DNA of 64,000 bases from Lamellibrachia satsuma (GCA_033239005.1 BSQZ01000022.1:6463501-6527500); one strand, 5' to 3'; positions 11,801 through 26,800 are shown, numbered from the stretch's first letter. Notes: generated by a model from the letters alone, not told the origin. Program-made: numbers and translations.

Positions 11801-14800
11801 GGTGAGTGACGGCAGGAGTCAAGTACACAACATGACAGCTACTAAGTCTTGGTGAGTGACGGCAGGAGTCAAGTACACAACATGACAGCTACTAAGTCTT
11901 GGTGAGTGACGGCAGGAGTCAAGTACACAACATGACAGCTACTAAGACATCAAGTTATGAACATATAATACATTTTGAAAAATATTTTTCATCTTAAAAT
12001 TCTGAAATATTTTAATAAATTGCATGGACACTATATTTAGATAGTAAAGTGTTATGGCAAGCACAGTTACTGAGATAAAATAATTATTATTAATTAGGCA
12101 TCACTAAATTATTGAAAGACTGGGTACTGTTACTACAGGCTAGTTGGGAGTACTCAGTGGGGCAGGTGATTGAGTCAGGTACTGTTACTACAGGCTAGTC
12201 GGGAGTACTCAGTGGCGTAGGTGATTGAGTCTGGTACTGTTATTACATGCTAGTCGGGAGTACTCAGTGGGGCTGGTGATTGAGTCTGGTACTGTTACTA
12301 CAGGCTAGTCGGGAGTACTCAGTGGGGCTGGTGATTGAGTCTGGTACTGTTACTACAGGCTAGTCGGGAGTACTCAGTGGCGTAGGTGATTGAGTCTAGT
12401 ACTGTTACTACAGGCTAGTCGGGAGTATTCAGTGGGGCAGGTGATTGAGTCTGGTACTGTTACTACAGGCTAGTCGGGAGTACTCAGTGGGGCTGGTGAT
12501 TGAGTCTGGTACTGTTACTACAGGCTAGTCGGGAGTACTCAGTGGGGCTGGTGATTGAATCTAGTACTGTTACTATAGGCTAGTCGGGAGTACTCAGTGG
12601 GGCAGGTGATTGAGTCTGGTACTGTTACTACAGGCAAGCCGGGAGTACTCAGTGGGGCAGGTGATTGAGTCTGGTACTGTTACTACAGGCTAGTCGGGAG
12701 TACTCAGTGGGGCTGGTGATTGAGTCTGGTACTGTTACTACAGGCTAGTCGGGAGTACTCAGTGGGGCAGGTGATTGAGTCTGGTACTGTTACTACAGGC
12801 AAGCCGGGAGTACTCAGTGGGGCAGGTGATTGAGTCTGGTACTGTTACTACAGGCTAGTCGGGAGTACTCAGTGGGGCAGGTGATTGAGTCTGGTACTGT
12901 TACTACAGGCGAGTCGGGAGTACTCAGTGGGGCAAGTGATTGAGTCTGGTACTGTTACTACAGGCAAGCCGGGAGTACTCAGTGGGGCAAGTGATTGAGT
13001 CTGGTACTGTTACTACAGGCTAGTCGGGAGTACTCAGTGGGGCTGGTGATTGAGTCTGGTACTGTTACTACAGGCAAGTCGGGAGTACTCAGTGGCGTAG
13101 GTGATTGAGTCTGGTACTGTTATTACAGGCTAGTCGGGAGTACTCAGTGGGGCAGGTGATTGAGTCTCTTCATGACATCATTGACCTCACTGAAGGCAAG
13201 AAGACAGTTGATGACACCCAAGTCATACAAGTGGAGACGTCTGGCTACTTTGTCACTGTCATTAACAAGGTACACCAGATTTATGTCTCTTATGATCTCC
13301 TGGTACTTGACTTGTTGTTGAATGTTGAATTTCTTAAATACTATCGAATGAGAAGTTTTGAATGTTTGCCAGGTTCTCATATAAAGCACTTTTATTTCTT
13401 TAATTATTGCTAAAAACGTGCTCAAAATTTCATTATTTCTCATGGATCTTTTGTTTATAATAAATCAAAGTCTTACTTTGGATTAATCTACTTTGGAAGT
13501 TAAAAATTTAAGTCCATTGATTAAACATTGTATTGATCAATTGTATGCTTTTAATTCATGATGTTTGTACTTTTATACAAATATATTTTTTATCCTGACT
13601 TATTTTATATATATTTTTACTACACGTCATGTATGTATATTTATATATATATATTTTTTTCTCACTACATGTACCTCTATTGTTCAACATGTGTGTATAT
13701 TTATGTTTTTTTACTTGTATGTGTATATATGGGCTGTTGCTGGAAATAAAACATTATTATTATTATTATTATAAAAAACAGTCCCAGATAGCGTTGTTCA
13801 GTTTCTGTGAAATATTTTGAGGTTTTAGCTTCCACAATTACTTTTCAGTTGATGATTCAACTTTCTGAGAAAAATCGTCAGAAGAATGGATTAACTGGTG
13901 GCGAACTGGACTCGCTGGTAGAGGGCGCTGTCAGTCATAGCATGGCCATTGCACATATTTCGGCAAGTCACCACCGTGATCTGATCAGACAAAACTGTCA
14001 GCGTGTGAGTTTTACATCAGTCACTTTATACTGCTTCATTCAACTGTCACATACAGTTGTATTCTTTCACAGAAATGGGTGGATTTGATTTTAGTTGCTT
14101 TCTTTAAGTGGTAAATATTTATGTTCCATTGTGCTCAGCTTGCTATTGATATTTTGTATCTATAGTTGTTATTATTGTTATCTTTATTATTATAATTATT
14201 ATTATCTTTAGTTATTATTATTATCTTTATTTCAACTCAAGATCCACAAACATGTACATAATAAACAAAATGATAAAGTTCTGTAGAAGAAAAGGCAGTT
14301 AAAAAAACTAATATTTGGTGTTGAGATATAAAATCAAAGGATTACATTCTTCCTTATTTAACACAGCGTCATCGCTACAATCTTTCATTACCACCAATTG
14401 ATAAATTATATTTGCATAATCATTGTGATATGTGCCATTTACATTGATATGCAACAGTTCTTAAGATTTGTACTTAACAGCACTTGGAGGCGAACACAGT
14501 AGTTCATGGTATGTCACGTTATATCTGGACATAATGTCTCTTGTATTCTGGCCCATAGTGCACCAATGAGCAATGTCTGTGTATGTCAGTGTCTTAGACA
14601 GAAGTGATGTTGTGTACCACCACAGACTATATATGGCCATACATGTGGCTGAGTAAACGTTGTTGTCACACTAGTGAAGTACTGAACCCTTGAATGCACC
14701 AATAACTGAACCACAGACTATATATGGCCATACATGTGGGTGAGTAAACGTTGTTGTCACACTAGTGAAGTACTGAACCCTTGAATGCACCAATAACTGA

Positions 14801-17800
14801 ACCACACACTATATATGGCCATACATGTGGCTGAGTAAACGTTGTTGTAACACTAGTGAAGTACTGAACCCTTGAATGCACCAATAACTGAACCACACAC
14901 TATATATGGCCATACATGTGGCTGAGTAAACGTTGTTGTCACACTAGTGAAGTACTGAACCCTTGAATGCACCAATAACTGAACCACAGACTATATATGG
15001 CCATACATGTGGCTGAGTAAACGTTGTTGTCACACTAGTGAAGTACTGAACCCTTGAATGCACCAACAGCTGAATCACAGACTATATATGGCCATACATG
15101 TGGCTGAGTAAACGTTGTTGTCACACTAGTGAAGTACTGAACCCTTGAATGCACCAATAACTGAACCACACACTATATATGGCCATACATGTGGCTGAGT
15201 AAACGTTGTTGTCACACTAGTGAAGTACTGAACCCTTGAATGTACCAATAACTGAACCACACACTATATATGGCCATACATGTGGCTGAGTAAACGTTGT
15301 TGTCACACTAGTGAAGTACTGAACCCTTGAATGCACCAATAACTGAACCACACACTATATATGGCCATACATGTGGCTGAGTAAACGTTGTTGTCACACT
15401 AGTGAAGTACTGAACCCTTGAATGCACCAATAACTGAACCACACACTATATATGGCCATACATGTGGCTGAGTAAACGTTGTTGTCACACTAGTGAAGTA
15501 CTGAACCCTTGAATGCACCAATAACTGAACCACAGACTATATATGGCCATACATGTGGCTGAGTAAACGTTGTTGTCACACTAGTGAAATACTGAACCCT
15601 TGAATGTACCAATAACTGAACCACACACTATATATGGCCATACATGTGGCTGAGTAAACGTTGTTGTCACACTAGTGAAGTACTGAACCCTTGAATGCAC
15701 CAATAACTGAACCACACACTATATATGGCCATACATGTGGCTGAGTAAACGTTGTTGTCACACTAGTGAAGTACTGAACCCTTGAATGCACCAATAACTG
15801 AACCACACACTATATATGGCCATACATGTGGCTGAGTAAACGTTGTTGTCACACTAGTGAAGTACTGAACCCTTGAATGCACCAATAACTGAACCACAGA
15901 CTATATATGGCCATACATGTGGCTGAGTAAACGTTGTTGTCACACTAGTGAAATACTGAACCCTTGAATGCGCCAACAACTGAATCACAGACTATATATG
16001 GCCATACATGTGGCTGAGTAAACGTTGTTGTCACACTAGTGAAATACTGAACCCTTGAATGCGCCAACAGCTGAACCACACACTATATATGGCCATACAT
16101 GTGGCTGAGTAAACGTTGTTGTCACACTAGTGAAATACTGAACCCTTGAATGCGCCAACAGCTGAACCACACACTATATATGGCCATACATGTGGCTGAG
16201 TAAACGTTGTTGTCACACTAGTGAAATACTGAACCCTTGAATGCACCAACAGCTGAACCACAGACTATATATGGCCATACATGTGGCTGAGTAAACGTTG
16301 TTGTCACACTAGTGAAATACTGAACCCTTGAATGCACCAACAGCTGAACCACAGACTATATATGGCCATACATGTGGCTGAGTAAACATTGTTGTCACAC
16401 TAGTGAAATACTGAACCCTTGAATGCACCAACAGCTGAACCACAGACTATATATGGCCATACATGTGGCTGAGTAAACGTTGTTGTCACACTAGTGAAAT
16501 ACTGAACCCTTGAATGCACCAACAGCTGAATCACAGACTATATATGGCCATACATGTGGCTGAGTAAATGTTGTTGTCACACTAGTGAAATACTGAACCC
16601 TTGAATGCACCAACAGCTGAACCACACACTATATATGGCCATACATGTGGCTGAGTAAATGTTGTTGTCACACTAGTGAAATACTGAACCCTTGAATACA
16701 CCAACAACTGAACAACACACTATATATGGCCATACATGTGGGTGAGTAAACGTTGTTGTCACACTAGTGAAGTACTGAACCCTTTAATGCACCAACAGCT
16801 GGACCACAGATTATGTGTGACCATACATGTGGCTGAGAAAACGCCTGTATGGACCCAATAGCTACACCATTGCCTTTATGGACCCAGTAGCTACACCACT
16901 GCCTGTATGGACCCAGTAGCTACACCACTGCCTGTATGGACCCAGTAGCTACACCACTGCCTGTATGGATCCAGTAGCTACACCACTGCCTGTATGGACC
17001 CAATAGCTACACCACTGCCTGTATGGCCCAATAGCTACACCACTGCCTGTATGGACCCAATAGCTACACCACTGCCTGTATGGACCCAATAGCTACACCA
17101 CTGCCTGTATGGACCCAATAGCTACACCACTGTCTGTATGGACCCAATAGCTACACCACTGCCTGTATGGACCCAATAGCTACACCACTGTCTGCATGGA
17201 CCCAATAGCTACACCACTGTCTGCATGGACCCAATAGCTACACCACTGCCTGTATGGACCCAATAGTTGCACCACTGCCTGTATGGACCCAATAGCTACA
17301 CCACTGCCTGTATGGACCCAGTAGCTACACCACTGCCTGTATGGACCCAATAGCTACACCACTGCCTGTATGGACCCAATAGTTACACCACTGTCTGTAT
17401 GGACCCAGTAGCTACACCACTGTCTGTATGGACCCAATAGCTACACCACTGCCTGTATGGACCCAATAGTTACACCACTGTCTGTATGGACCCGTGGTCT
17501 CAATGATAATCAAGTAGCGTGATATGAACAACTTTGGAACTCTTCTGAACAATGTAATTGTCAAACCGAGAAATAAACTTTCCTGCACTTTCTCACAGTT
17601 GTTCAGTATGTATAGTTCCATTAATCCCCTGCAGGTGTTCCGTCAACTCTCCCGCGTCACAGAACTACACAAGAATGTGACGTCAAGTCCTGAGTTTGAG
17701 CAACTGCAGCTGGACTTTGGTGATGCATGTGATCGTCTCATAGAAGAGCTGCGTGATCTTGAACGACATTCAAATACTGCCGTTCTCCACCTGGTGGTAG

Positions 17801-20800
17801 GAGTCTTCAAGGAAACGACCGAGCCACTGTCACGATTGCTTCAAGCGTCACTGTCAATGTCACAGGTGAGGGACACTTGTATGTGTCAACAGGTGACGTC
17901 ATTCACATCACTGGTGACACCACTCACGTGACAGGTGACGTCACTCACATCAGAAGTGATGACACTTATGTTACTGGTGACATCAATCTTCACATGTGAC
18001 ATTACTCAAGTGAGAGGTGAAATCACTAATATGTTAGGGTCATACAATATAAAAATTGTGTCATTTCAGTGTCATACAATGTGACAGGTGTGTCATTTCA
18101 ATGTCATACAATGTGACAAGTGTGTCATGTCAATGTCATACAATGTGACAAGTGAATCATGTCAATGTCATGCAATGTGACAAGTGTGTCATAGCAATGT
18201 CATACAATGTGACAAGTGTGTGATCATTGTCATACAACGTAATAAGTGTGTCATATCAATGTCGTACAGTGTGACAAATCTGTTTCATATCAATGTCACA
18301 AATGCGGTTTGTAACATGTTGTGTCAGTGTCATACAGTGTGACAAGTGTGTCATATCAGTGTCACATATGTGTTGTGTAAGTATGTTGTGTCAGTGTCAT
18401 ACAATGTGACAAGTGTATCATGCCAACTGACATTTAATTCCTTATCTTTACAGCTGGACATGGCGCAGGAAGTGTCTAACAAGGAGGTCAAGTGTGACAA
18501 GGAGGTCAAGTGTGACAAGGAGGTCAAGTGTGACAAGGAAGTCAAGCATGTCACTGAGCAGTGTTTTGAGTCACTTATAGACTCGTTCCAGCGACACGCT
18601 GAGCTTGTGTGTCAAGTGTCAAGACTGGTGGCGGCCGGGTCTCTCCACTCTAAAAGTACACTTCTTTCTCTCTCGTTTCACTCAATGTCTTATTACTTAC
18701 CCATGACTGGTGGTTCAGCTGGATTCTCTCCTGATGTTACTTACCCATGACTGGTGGTTCAGCTGGATTCTCTCCTGATGTTACTTACCCATGACTGGTG
18801 GTTCAGCTGGATTCTCTCCTGATGTTACTTACCCATGACTGGTGGTTCAGCTGGATTCTCTCCTGATGTTACTTACCCATGACTGGTGGTTCAGCTGGAT
18901 TCTCTCCTGATGTTACTTACCCATGACTGGTGGTTCAGCTGGATTCTCTCCTGATGTTACTTACCCATGACTGGTGGTTCGGCTGGATTCTCTCCTGATG
19001 TTACTTACCCATGACTGGTGGTTCGGCTGGATTCTCTCCTGATGTTACTTACCCATGACTGGTGGTTCGGCTGGATTCTCTCCTGATGTTACTTACCCAT
19101 GACTGGTGGTTCGGCTTGATTCTCTCCTGATGTTACTTACCCATGACTGGTGGTTCGGCTGGATTCTCTCCTGATGTTACTTACCCATGACTGGTGGTTC
19201 GGCTTGATTCTCTCCTGATGTTACTTACCCATGACTGGTGGTTCGGCTGGATTCTCTCCTGGTGTTACTTACCCATGACTGGTGGTTCGGCTGGATTCTC
19301 TCCTGGTGTTACTTACCCATGACTGGTGGTTCGGCTTGATTCTCTCCTGATGTTACTTACCCATGACTGGTGGTTCAGCTGGATTCTCTCCTGATGTTAC
19401 TTACCCATCACTGGTGGTTCGGCTGGATTCTCTCCTGATGTTACTTACCCATGACTGGTGGTTCGGCTTGATTCTCTCCTGATGTTACTTACCCATGACT
19501 GGTGGTTCAGCTGGATTCTCTCCTGATGTTACTTACCCATGACTGGTGGTTCGGCTGGATTCTCTCCTGATGTTACTTACCCATGACTGGTGGTTCGGCT
19601 GGATTCTCTCCTGGTGTTACTTACCCATGACTGGTGGTTCAGCTGGATTCTCTCCTGGTGTTACTTACCCATCACTGGTGGTTCGGCTGGATTCTCTCCT
19701 GATGTTACTTACCTATGACTGGTGGTTCGGCTTGATTCTCTCCTGATGTTACTTACCCATGACTGGTGGTTCGGCTGAATTCTCTCCTGGTGTTACTTAC
19801 CCATGACTGGTGGTTCAGCTGGATTTTCTCCTGATGTTACTTACCCATCACTGGTGGTTCGGCTGGATTCTCTCCTGATGTTACTTACCTATGACTGGTG
19901 GTTCGGCTTGATTCTCTCCTGATGTTACTTACCCATGACTGGTGGTTCGGCTTGATTCTCTCCTGACGTTACTTACCCATGACTGGTGGTTCGGCTGAAT
20001 TCTCTCCTGATGTTACACGTCTCTTGGCAGCTCAAGTCACAATTTTTAGTTCCTTCATTTTGTTGTTTAATTGGTTGGTTTGTTCCCAAGTTCAGTGAAC
20101 AAGTCTCAGCAATTAACTTACTGAGTTATTTCAAAGAATGAAACTAATGAATTAATTCCATGAGTTATTTCACAGAATGAGTCAAATGAATAAATTTATT
20201 TAACTCAGTAAAGTTGATTTGTGGTTGTTGTAGGTGTTTGATTTGAACCAGCAACAGTTCAGTCATGGTTGTTGTAGGTGTTTGATTTGAACCAGCAACA
20301 GTTCAGTCATGGTTGTTGTAGGTGTCAGAACCATCAACAATTGAGTCGTGGTTGTTGTAGATGTCAGAACCATCAATGTAGGTGTCAGAACCATCAACAG
20401 TTGAGTTGTGGTTGTTGTAGGTGTCAGAACCATCAACAGTTGAGTTGTGGTTGTTGTAGGTGTCAGAACCATCAACAGTTGAGTTGTGGTTGTTGTAGGT
20501 GTCAGAACCATCAACAGTTGAGTTGTGGTTGTTGTAGGTGTCAGAACCATCAACAGTTGAGTTGTGGTTGTTGAAGGTGTCAGAACCATCAATGTAGGTG
20601 TCAGAACCATCAACAGTTGAGTTGTGGTTGTTGTAGGTGTCAGAACCATCAATAGTTGTCGTGGTTGTTGTAGTTGTCAGAACCATCAACAGTTGAGTTG
20701 TGGTTGTTGTAGGTGTCAGAACCATCAGTGTAGGTGTCAGAACCATCAACAGTTGAGTTGTGGTTGTTGAAGGTGTCAGAACCATCAACAGTTGAGTTGT

Positions 20801-23800
20801 GGTTGTTGTAGGTGTCAGAACCAACAACAGTTGAGTCATGCTTGATGTAGGTGTCTGAACCATCAACGGTTGAGTCGTGAATATGGTAGTTGTCAGAACC
20901 ATCAACAATTGAGTCGTGTATGTTGTAATGTTTGAACCATCAATGGTTGAACCGTGGTTGTTGTAGGTGTCAGAACCATCAACGGTTGGGTCATGGATGT
21001 GGTAGTTGTCAGAACCATCAACAATTGAGTCGCGTATGTTGTAATGTCTGAACCATCAATGGTTGAGCCGTGGTTGTTGTAGGTGTCAGAACCATCAACA
21101 GTTGAGTCGTGGTTGTTGTAGATGTCAGAACAATCAACAGTTGAGTTGTGGTTGTTGTAGGTGTCAGAACCATCAACAATTGAGTCGTGGTTGTTGTAAA
21201 TGTCAGAACAATCAACAGTTGAGTTGTGGTTGTTGTAGGTGTCAGAACCATCAACAGTTGAGTCGTGGTTGTTGTAGATGTCAGAACAATCAACAGTTGT
21301 GTCGTGGTTGTTGTAGATGTCAGAACCATCAACAGTAGAGTTGTGGTTGTTGTAGATGTCAGAACCATCAACGGTTGAGTCGTGGTTGTTGTAGATGTCA
21401 GAACCATCAACAGTTGTGTGACACAGTTAGAACAACTTGACCCAGAGGTCGTCCCAGCAATACTTGCCTGTTGTCGCCATAACGACCGGGTCACCTTGGA
21501 GGACCTCAGATTGCTGATGCAGGAATGGACGAACAACGCTGAATTGTTGGTGTCGGCCATTGATGGTATAATTGACGAACGCTCTTTTATTGAAATATCA
21601 GGTACGAATTGTCAACCTCAAGTGACACAGACATTAGACACATGACACAACAGAATGGAAGAGCTGTGACAGTTTGGTGACTTGTCATCATCTATTCTGA
21701 TGACGTGCTAGTGAGCCACAGCTTTAACTACTTCAAATGTGGTTCTCATGAAGCTATTCTAGTAGATGAGTTGACCCCAAATCTTGAATTTTCAAATAAT
21801 TATATTGATAGCATTTAAAATATTTTCCTTTGGAAATTTGTAAAATAAGCTTCCACATAATTAGTAATTGTTATTTAACAGCAACAAAATTGTAAATATA
21901 AGAGACAACACAATATTGGATATCTTTACGTACCGTTTGTCTGTGTATTGGAACTGTCAGTTAGAATTCCCCCAGTGTCCTGGTAATATGTCAGGTTTGC
22001 AGTGTGTGATTAATAATAATGATTATCATATCTTATTGAATATTAGTGTCATATTGACTAATTTGGGGAATACATCAGACACTAGACAGTGCCAGGAAAG
22101 TTTAACATTATTTTGGTGGTTTAAGTCAACATAATTGTTCAAAGATGAACACAGTTTGTGATGTAGACTGTTAACAGTATTCGTTTATGTCTAAGCTGTG
22201 TTCTCTCAATAACGTGTCTGCAAGAAATCAGCAATTGTCACCCAGTGTCACTGCATGTCACCACATGTCATCGCAGTAACCAGGTTTCTCTGTTTTATTG
22301 TGCAGCAAGTCAAATTGAAGTTGATGTTTCTGAGTGGTGCACCAGTGCCCTCGATGGTGCCAGCACTATGACAGTCGACTCCATCAGGTGCATTCTGGGA
22401 CAGACAAGACGACTGTCGCAGGTCGCAAGTGGAGTTGTGCGAAAGAACCACGATCCTTTCTGTAGAAGAGCTCTGAGGAAAACTATCCGTCAACTCAACA
22501 AGGGTGGGTGGGTTTATTTGTAGTTAATGAGTAACAAATGGTTAAGATTGTATCTGTTGAATTATACATTCTTCATTAATTTGTCATATCTACAGTATAC
22601 GCCTGCAAGTAAGCCTGGACAGCTTTGATTGTCTAGTTCTAGTCAAGTTTTACTTGCCCGAGTTAACACAAACCTTGGCAGTAGGTTGCCTCACCTACTC
22701 AATGGAGTTCACTCACTCTTGGTATTCAGTTAACACAAACCTTGGCAGCAGGTTGCCTCACCAACTCAATGGAGTTCACTCACTCTTAGTATTCAGTTAA
22801 CACAAACCTTGGCAGCAGGTTGCCTCACCAACTCAATGGAGTTCACTCACTCTTGGTATTCAGTTAACACAAACCTTGGCAGCAGGTTGCCTCACCAACT
22901 CAATGGAGTTCACTCACTCTTGGTATTCAGTTAACACAAACCTTGGCAGCATGTTGCCTCACCAACTCAATGGAGTTCACTCACTCTTAGTATTCAGTTA
23001 ACACAAACCTTGGCAGCAGGTTGCCTCACCAACTCAGTGGAGTTACAAACCTTGGCAGCAGGTTGCCTCACCAACTCAATGGAGTTCACTTCCTCTTAGT
23101 ATTCAGTTAACACAAACCTTGGCAGCAGGTTGCCTCACCAACTCAATGGAGTTCACTCACTCTTAGTATTCAGTTAACACAAACCTTGGCAGCAGGTTGC
23201 CTCACCAACTCAATGGAGTTCACTCTCTCTTAGTATTCAGTTAACACAAACCTTAACAGAAGGTTGGCTCACCAACTCAATGGAGTTCACTCCCTCTTAG
23301 TATTCAGTTAACACAAACCTTGGCAGCAGGTTGCCTCACCAACTCAATGGATTCACTCCCTCTTAGTATTCAATTAACACAAACCTTGGCAGCAGGTTGC
23401 CTCACCAACTCAATGGAGTTCACTTCCTCTTAGTATTCAGTTAGCACAAACCTTGGCAGCAGGTTGCCTCACCAACTCAATGGAGTTCACTCCCTCTTAG
23501 TATTCAGTTAACACAAACCTTGACAGAAGGTTGGCTCACCAACTCAATGGAGTTCACTCCCTCTTAGTATTCAGTTAACACAAACCTTGGCAGCAGGTTG
23601 CCTCACCAACTCAATGGAGTTCACTCCCTCTTAGTATTCAATTAACACAAACCTTGACAGCAGGTTGCCTCACCAACTCAATGGAGTTCACTTCCTCTTA
23701 GTATTCAGTTAGCACAAACCTTGGCAGCAGGTTGCCTCACCAACTCAATGGAGTTCACTTCCTCTTAGTATTCAGTTAGCACAAACCTTGGCAGCAGGTT

Positions 23801-26800
23801 GCCTCACCAACTCAATGGAGTTCACTCCCTCTTAGTATTCAGTTAGCACAAACCTTGACAGCAGGTTGCCTCACCAACTCAATGGAGTTCACTCCCTCTT
23901 AGTATTCAGTTAACACAAACCTTGGCAGCAGGTTGCCTCACCAACTCAATGGAGTTCACTCCCTCTTAGTATTCAGTTAACACAAACCTTGGCAGCAGGT
24001 TGCCTCACCAACTCAATGGAGTTCACTCCCTCTTAGTATTCAGTTAACACAAACCTTGGCAGCAGGTTGCCTCACCAACTCAATGGAGTTCACTCCCTCT
24101 TAGTATTCAGTTAGCACAAACCTTGACAGCAGGTTACCTCACCAACTCAATGGAGTTCACACCCTCTTAGTATTCAGTTAACACAAACCTTGACAGCAGG
24201 TTGCCTCACCAACTCAATGGAGTTCACTCACTCTTAGTATTCAGTTAACACAAACCTTGGCAGCAGGTTGCCTCATCAACTCAATGGAGTTCACTCCCTC
24301 TTAGTATTCAGTTAGCAGGAAGTCTAATGAGTTTAAATGAGCATTCCGTCCATGGCGACATAGTGTCCCTAACCAACGACTTGGCAGTTGATGACAGATT
24401 GTTGATTTTGCTGAATCCTTTATATTGATGCACCTAGTTCCAGAGGATACAGGACCTTTAGAAATGTTGTATATTATATTGTATTCAATTACTGTGTCCA
24501 TGTTAAAACTCCCTTTTCAAATGATTTAGTCCATCACAAAGTAGGTTTGTTAATATTTGACTGTGTAGTGTTTGAATAGTAAATAATGTGCATAGTCAGT
24601 TTAATAAAACAGTGCAGACTTTTGGTAAAATCATCGAAAGAAAAAGTTTGATCATTAGATCTGGTAACTAGTGAAAGTTTGACTAACCTTATGCTATAGT
24701 ACAGAGAGCCGGGCCACTTTTGCCTTTTTTTGGTTAAAAATTATTTAATAGTTTGTCCTAGTGCATGCTGGGTAGATTAATTGTTTTACAAAATGAATCA
24801 GAAACAAGACGAGCAATAAAATGAAATTGTGGACGAACTTATCCCAGGGTTTCAATGTTTTGTTTGTCATAGATCTCATGGCAGATGTTTGTTTCAGCCA
24901 TCGTCAATGTGAAGTCTGTGTCAACAGTGGTGACAATTAGTGACACTGTCGGTGACACTGCTGACTGTCGGGAGGTGTTGTATGAACCTTGTGAGCAGCT
25001 ATTGTCATGTGTGGCCCGTGTCAGGAAGACACTGGTCAAACAGATTGACCACAATGACCAGCACCTTGGTCATCTCCCTTGTCTAGGTGTGTATGCTCTA
25101 CTCACAAAGTAAGTCTTACTGTGACATGTTGAACAATTGTGTGAATGTAGACAGAGAGTAACTCATACTAAATCATGTATATATTTATATGTCTATGTTG
25201 AACAATTGTGTGAATGTAGACAGAGAGTAAGTCATACTAAATCATGTATATATTTATATGTCTATGTTGAACCATTGTGTGAATGTAGACAGAGAGTAAG
25301 TCATACTAAATCATGTATATATTTATATGTCTATGTTGAACAATTGTGTGAATGTAGACAGAGAGTAAGTCATACTAAATCATGTATATATTTATATGTC
25401 TATGTTGAACCATTGTGTGAATGTAGGCAGAGAGTAAGTCATACTAAATCATGTATATATTTATATGTCTATGTTGAACCATTGTGTGAATGTAGACAGA
25501 GAGTAAGTCATACTAAATCATGGATATATTTATATGTCTATGTTGAACCATTGTAACAATGTAGACAGAGAGTAAGTCATACTAAATCCTGTATATATTT
25601 ATATGTCTATGTTGAACCATTGTGACAATGTAGACAGAGAGTAAGTCATACTAAATCATGTATATATTTATATGTCTATGTTGAACCATTGTGTGAATGT
25701 AGACAGAGAGTAAGTCATACTAAATCATGTATATATTTATATGTCTATGTTGAACAATTGTGTGAATGTAGACAGAGAGTAAGTCATACTAAATCATGTA
25801 TATATTTATATGTCTATGTTGAACCATTGTGTGAATGTAGGCAGAGAGTAAGTCATACTAAATCATGTATATATTTATATGTCTATGTTGAACCATTGTG
25901 TGAATGTAGACAGAGAGTAAGTCATACTAAATCATGGATATATTTATATGTCTATGTTGAACCATTGTGACAATGTAGACAGAGAGTAAGTCATACTAAA
26001 TTCTGTATATATTTATATGTCTATGTTGAACCATTGTGTGAATGTAGACAGAGAGTAAGTCATACTAAATCATGGATATATTTATATGTCTATGTTGAAC
26101 CATTGTGACAATGTAGACAGAGAGTAAGTCATACTAAATCATGTATATATTTATATGTCTATGTTGAACCATTGTGACAATGTAGACAGAGATTAAGTCA
26201 TACTAAATCATGTATATATTTATATGTCTGTGTTGAACCATTGTGACAATGTAGACACAGAGTAAATCGTACTAAATCATGTATATATTTATATATCTAT
26301 ATATCTCTTGTGTCTTACTCAGTGTCCACCAGTATCACTTCTAGCACTCACTGATCATGTGATTCTGTTCGGGGACAGATTGGGATGTGAGTGAGGAAGA
26401 GGAGGATGTGATGGGAGGACATTTCAAGGAGCATCTTCCTTCCCAGTTGATTAGAGTGAAGGAAGAGAGGAAAGAAATGGAAGAAGTTGAAAGAGAGACG
26501 AGGTTGGGGGCAGTGACTGGGAGCTCCTCCCTCCCAGGTGTGACTGGGAGCTCCTCTCTCCCAGGTCTGTTCTCTTCCCACAGCATCTAACTTCTGTGGT
26601 CTGCTTGCCTGGGGCCAAAATAGAGGCGATAACTGAGAGGGTAGAAAATATCGTAGGTTCGGGCAAGGGTGGATCTGTTTTAGTACATGTAGGGACAAAT
26701 AACGTAGAGAGGGAGGGTACAACTGCCATAGTTAGGAAATATAGGCAGTTGGTCAGAACACTAAAACAGACGCGGGTTGAGCAGGTAATACTGTCAGGGA

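Noticed and set aside
14617..16835. CRISPR-like array of regular repeats
   Set aside because: The 91-bp units are contiguous with no unique spacers, and the genome is animal.
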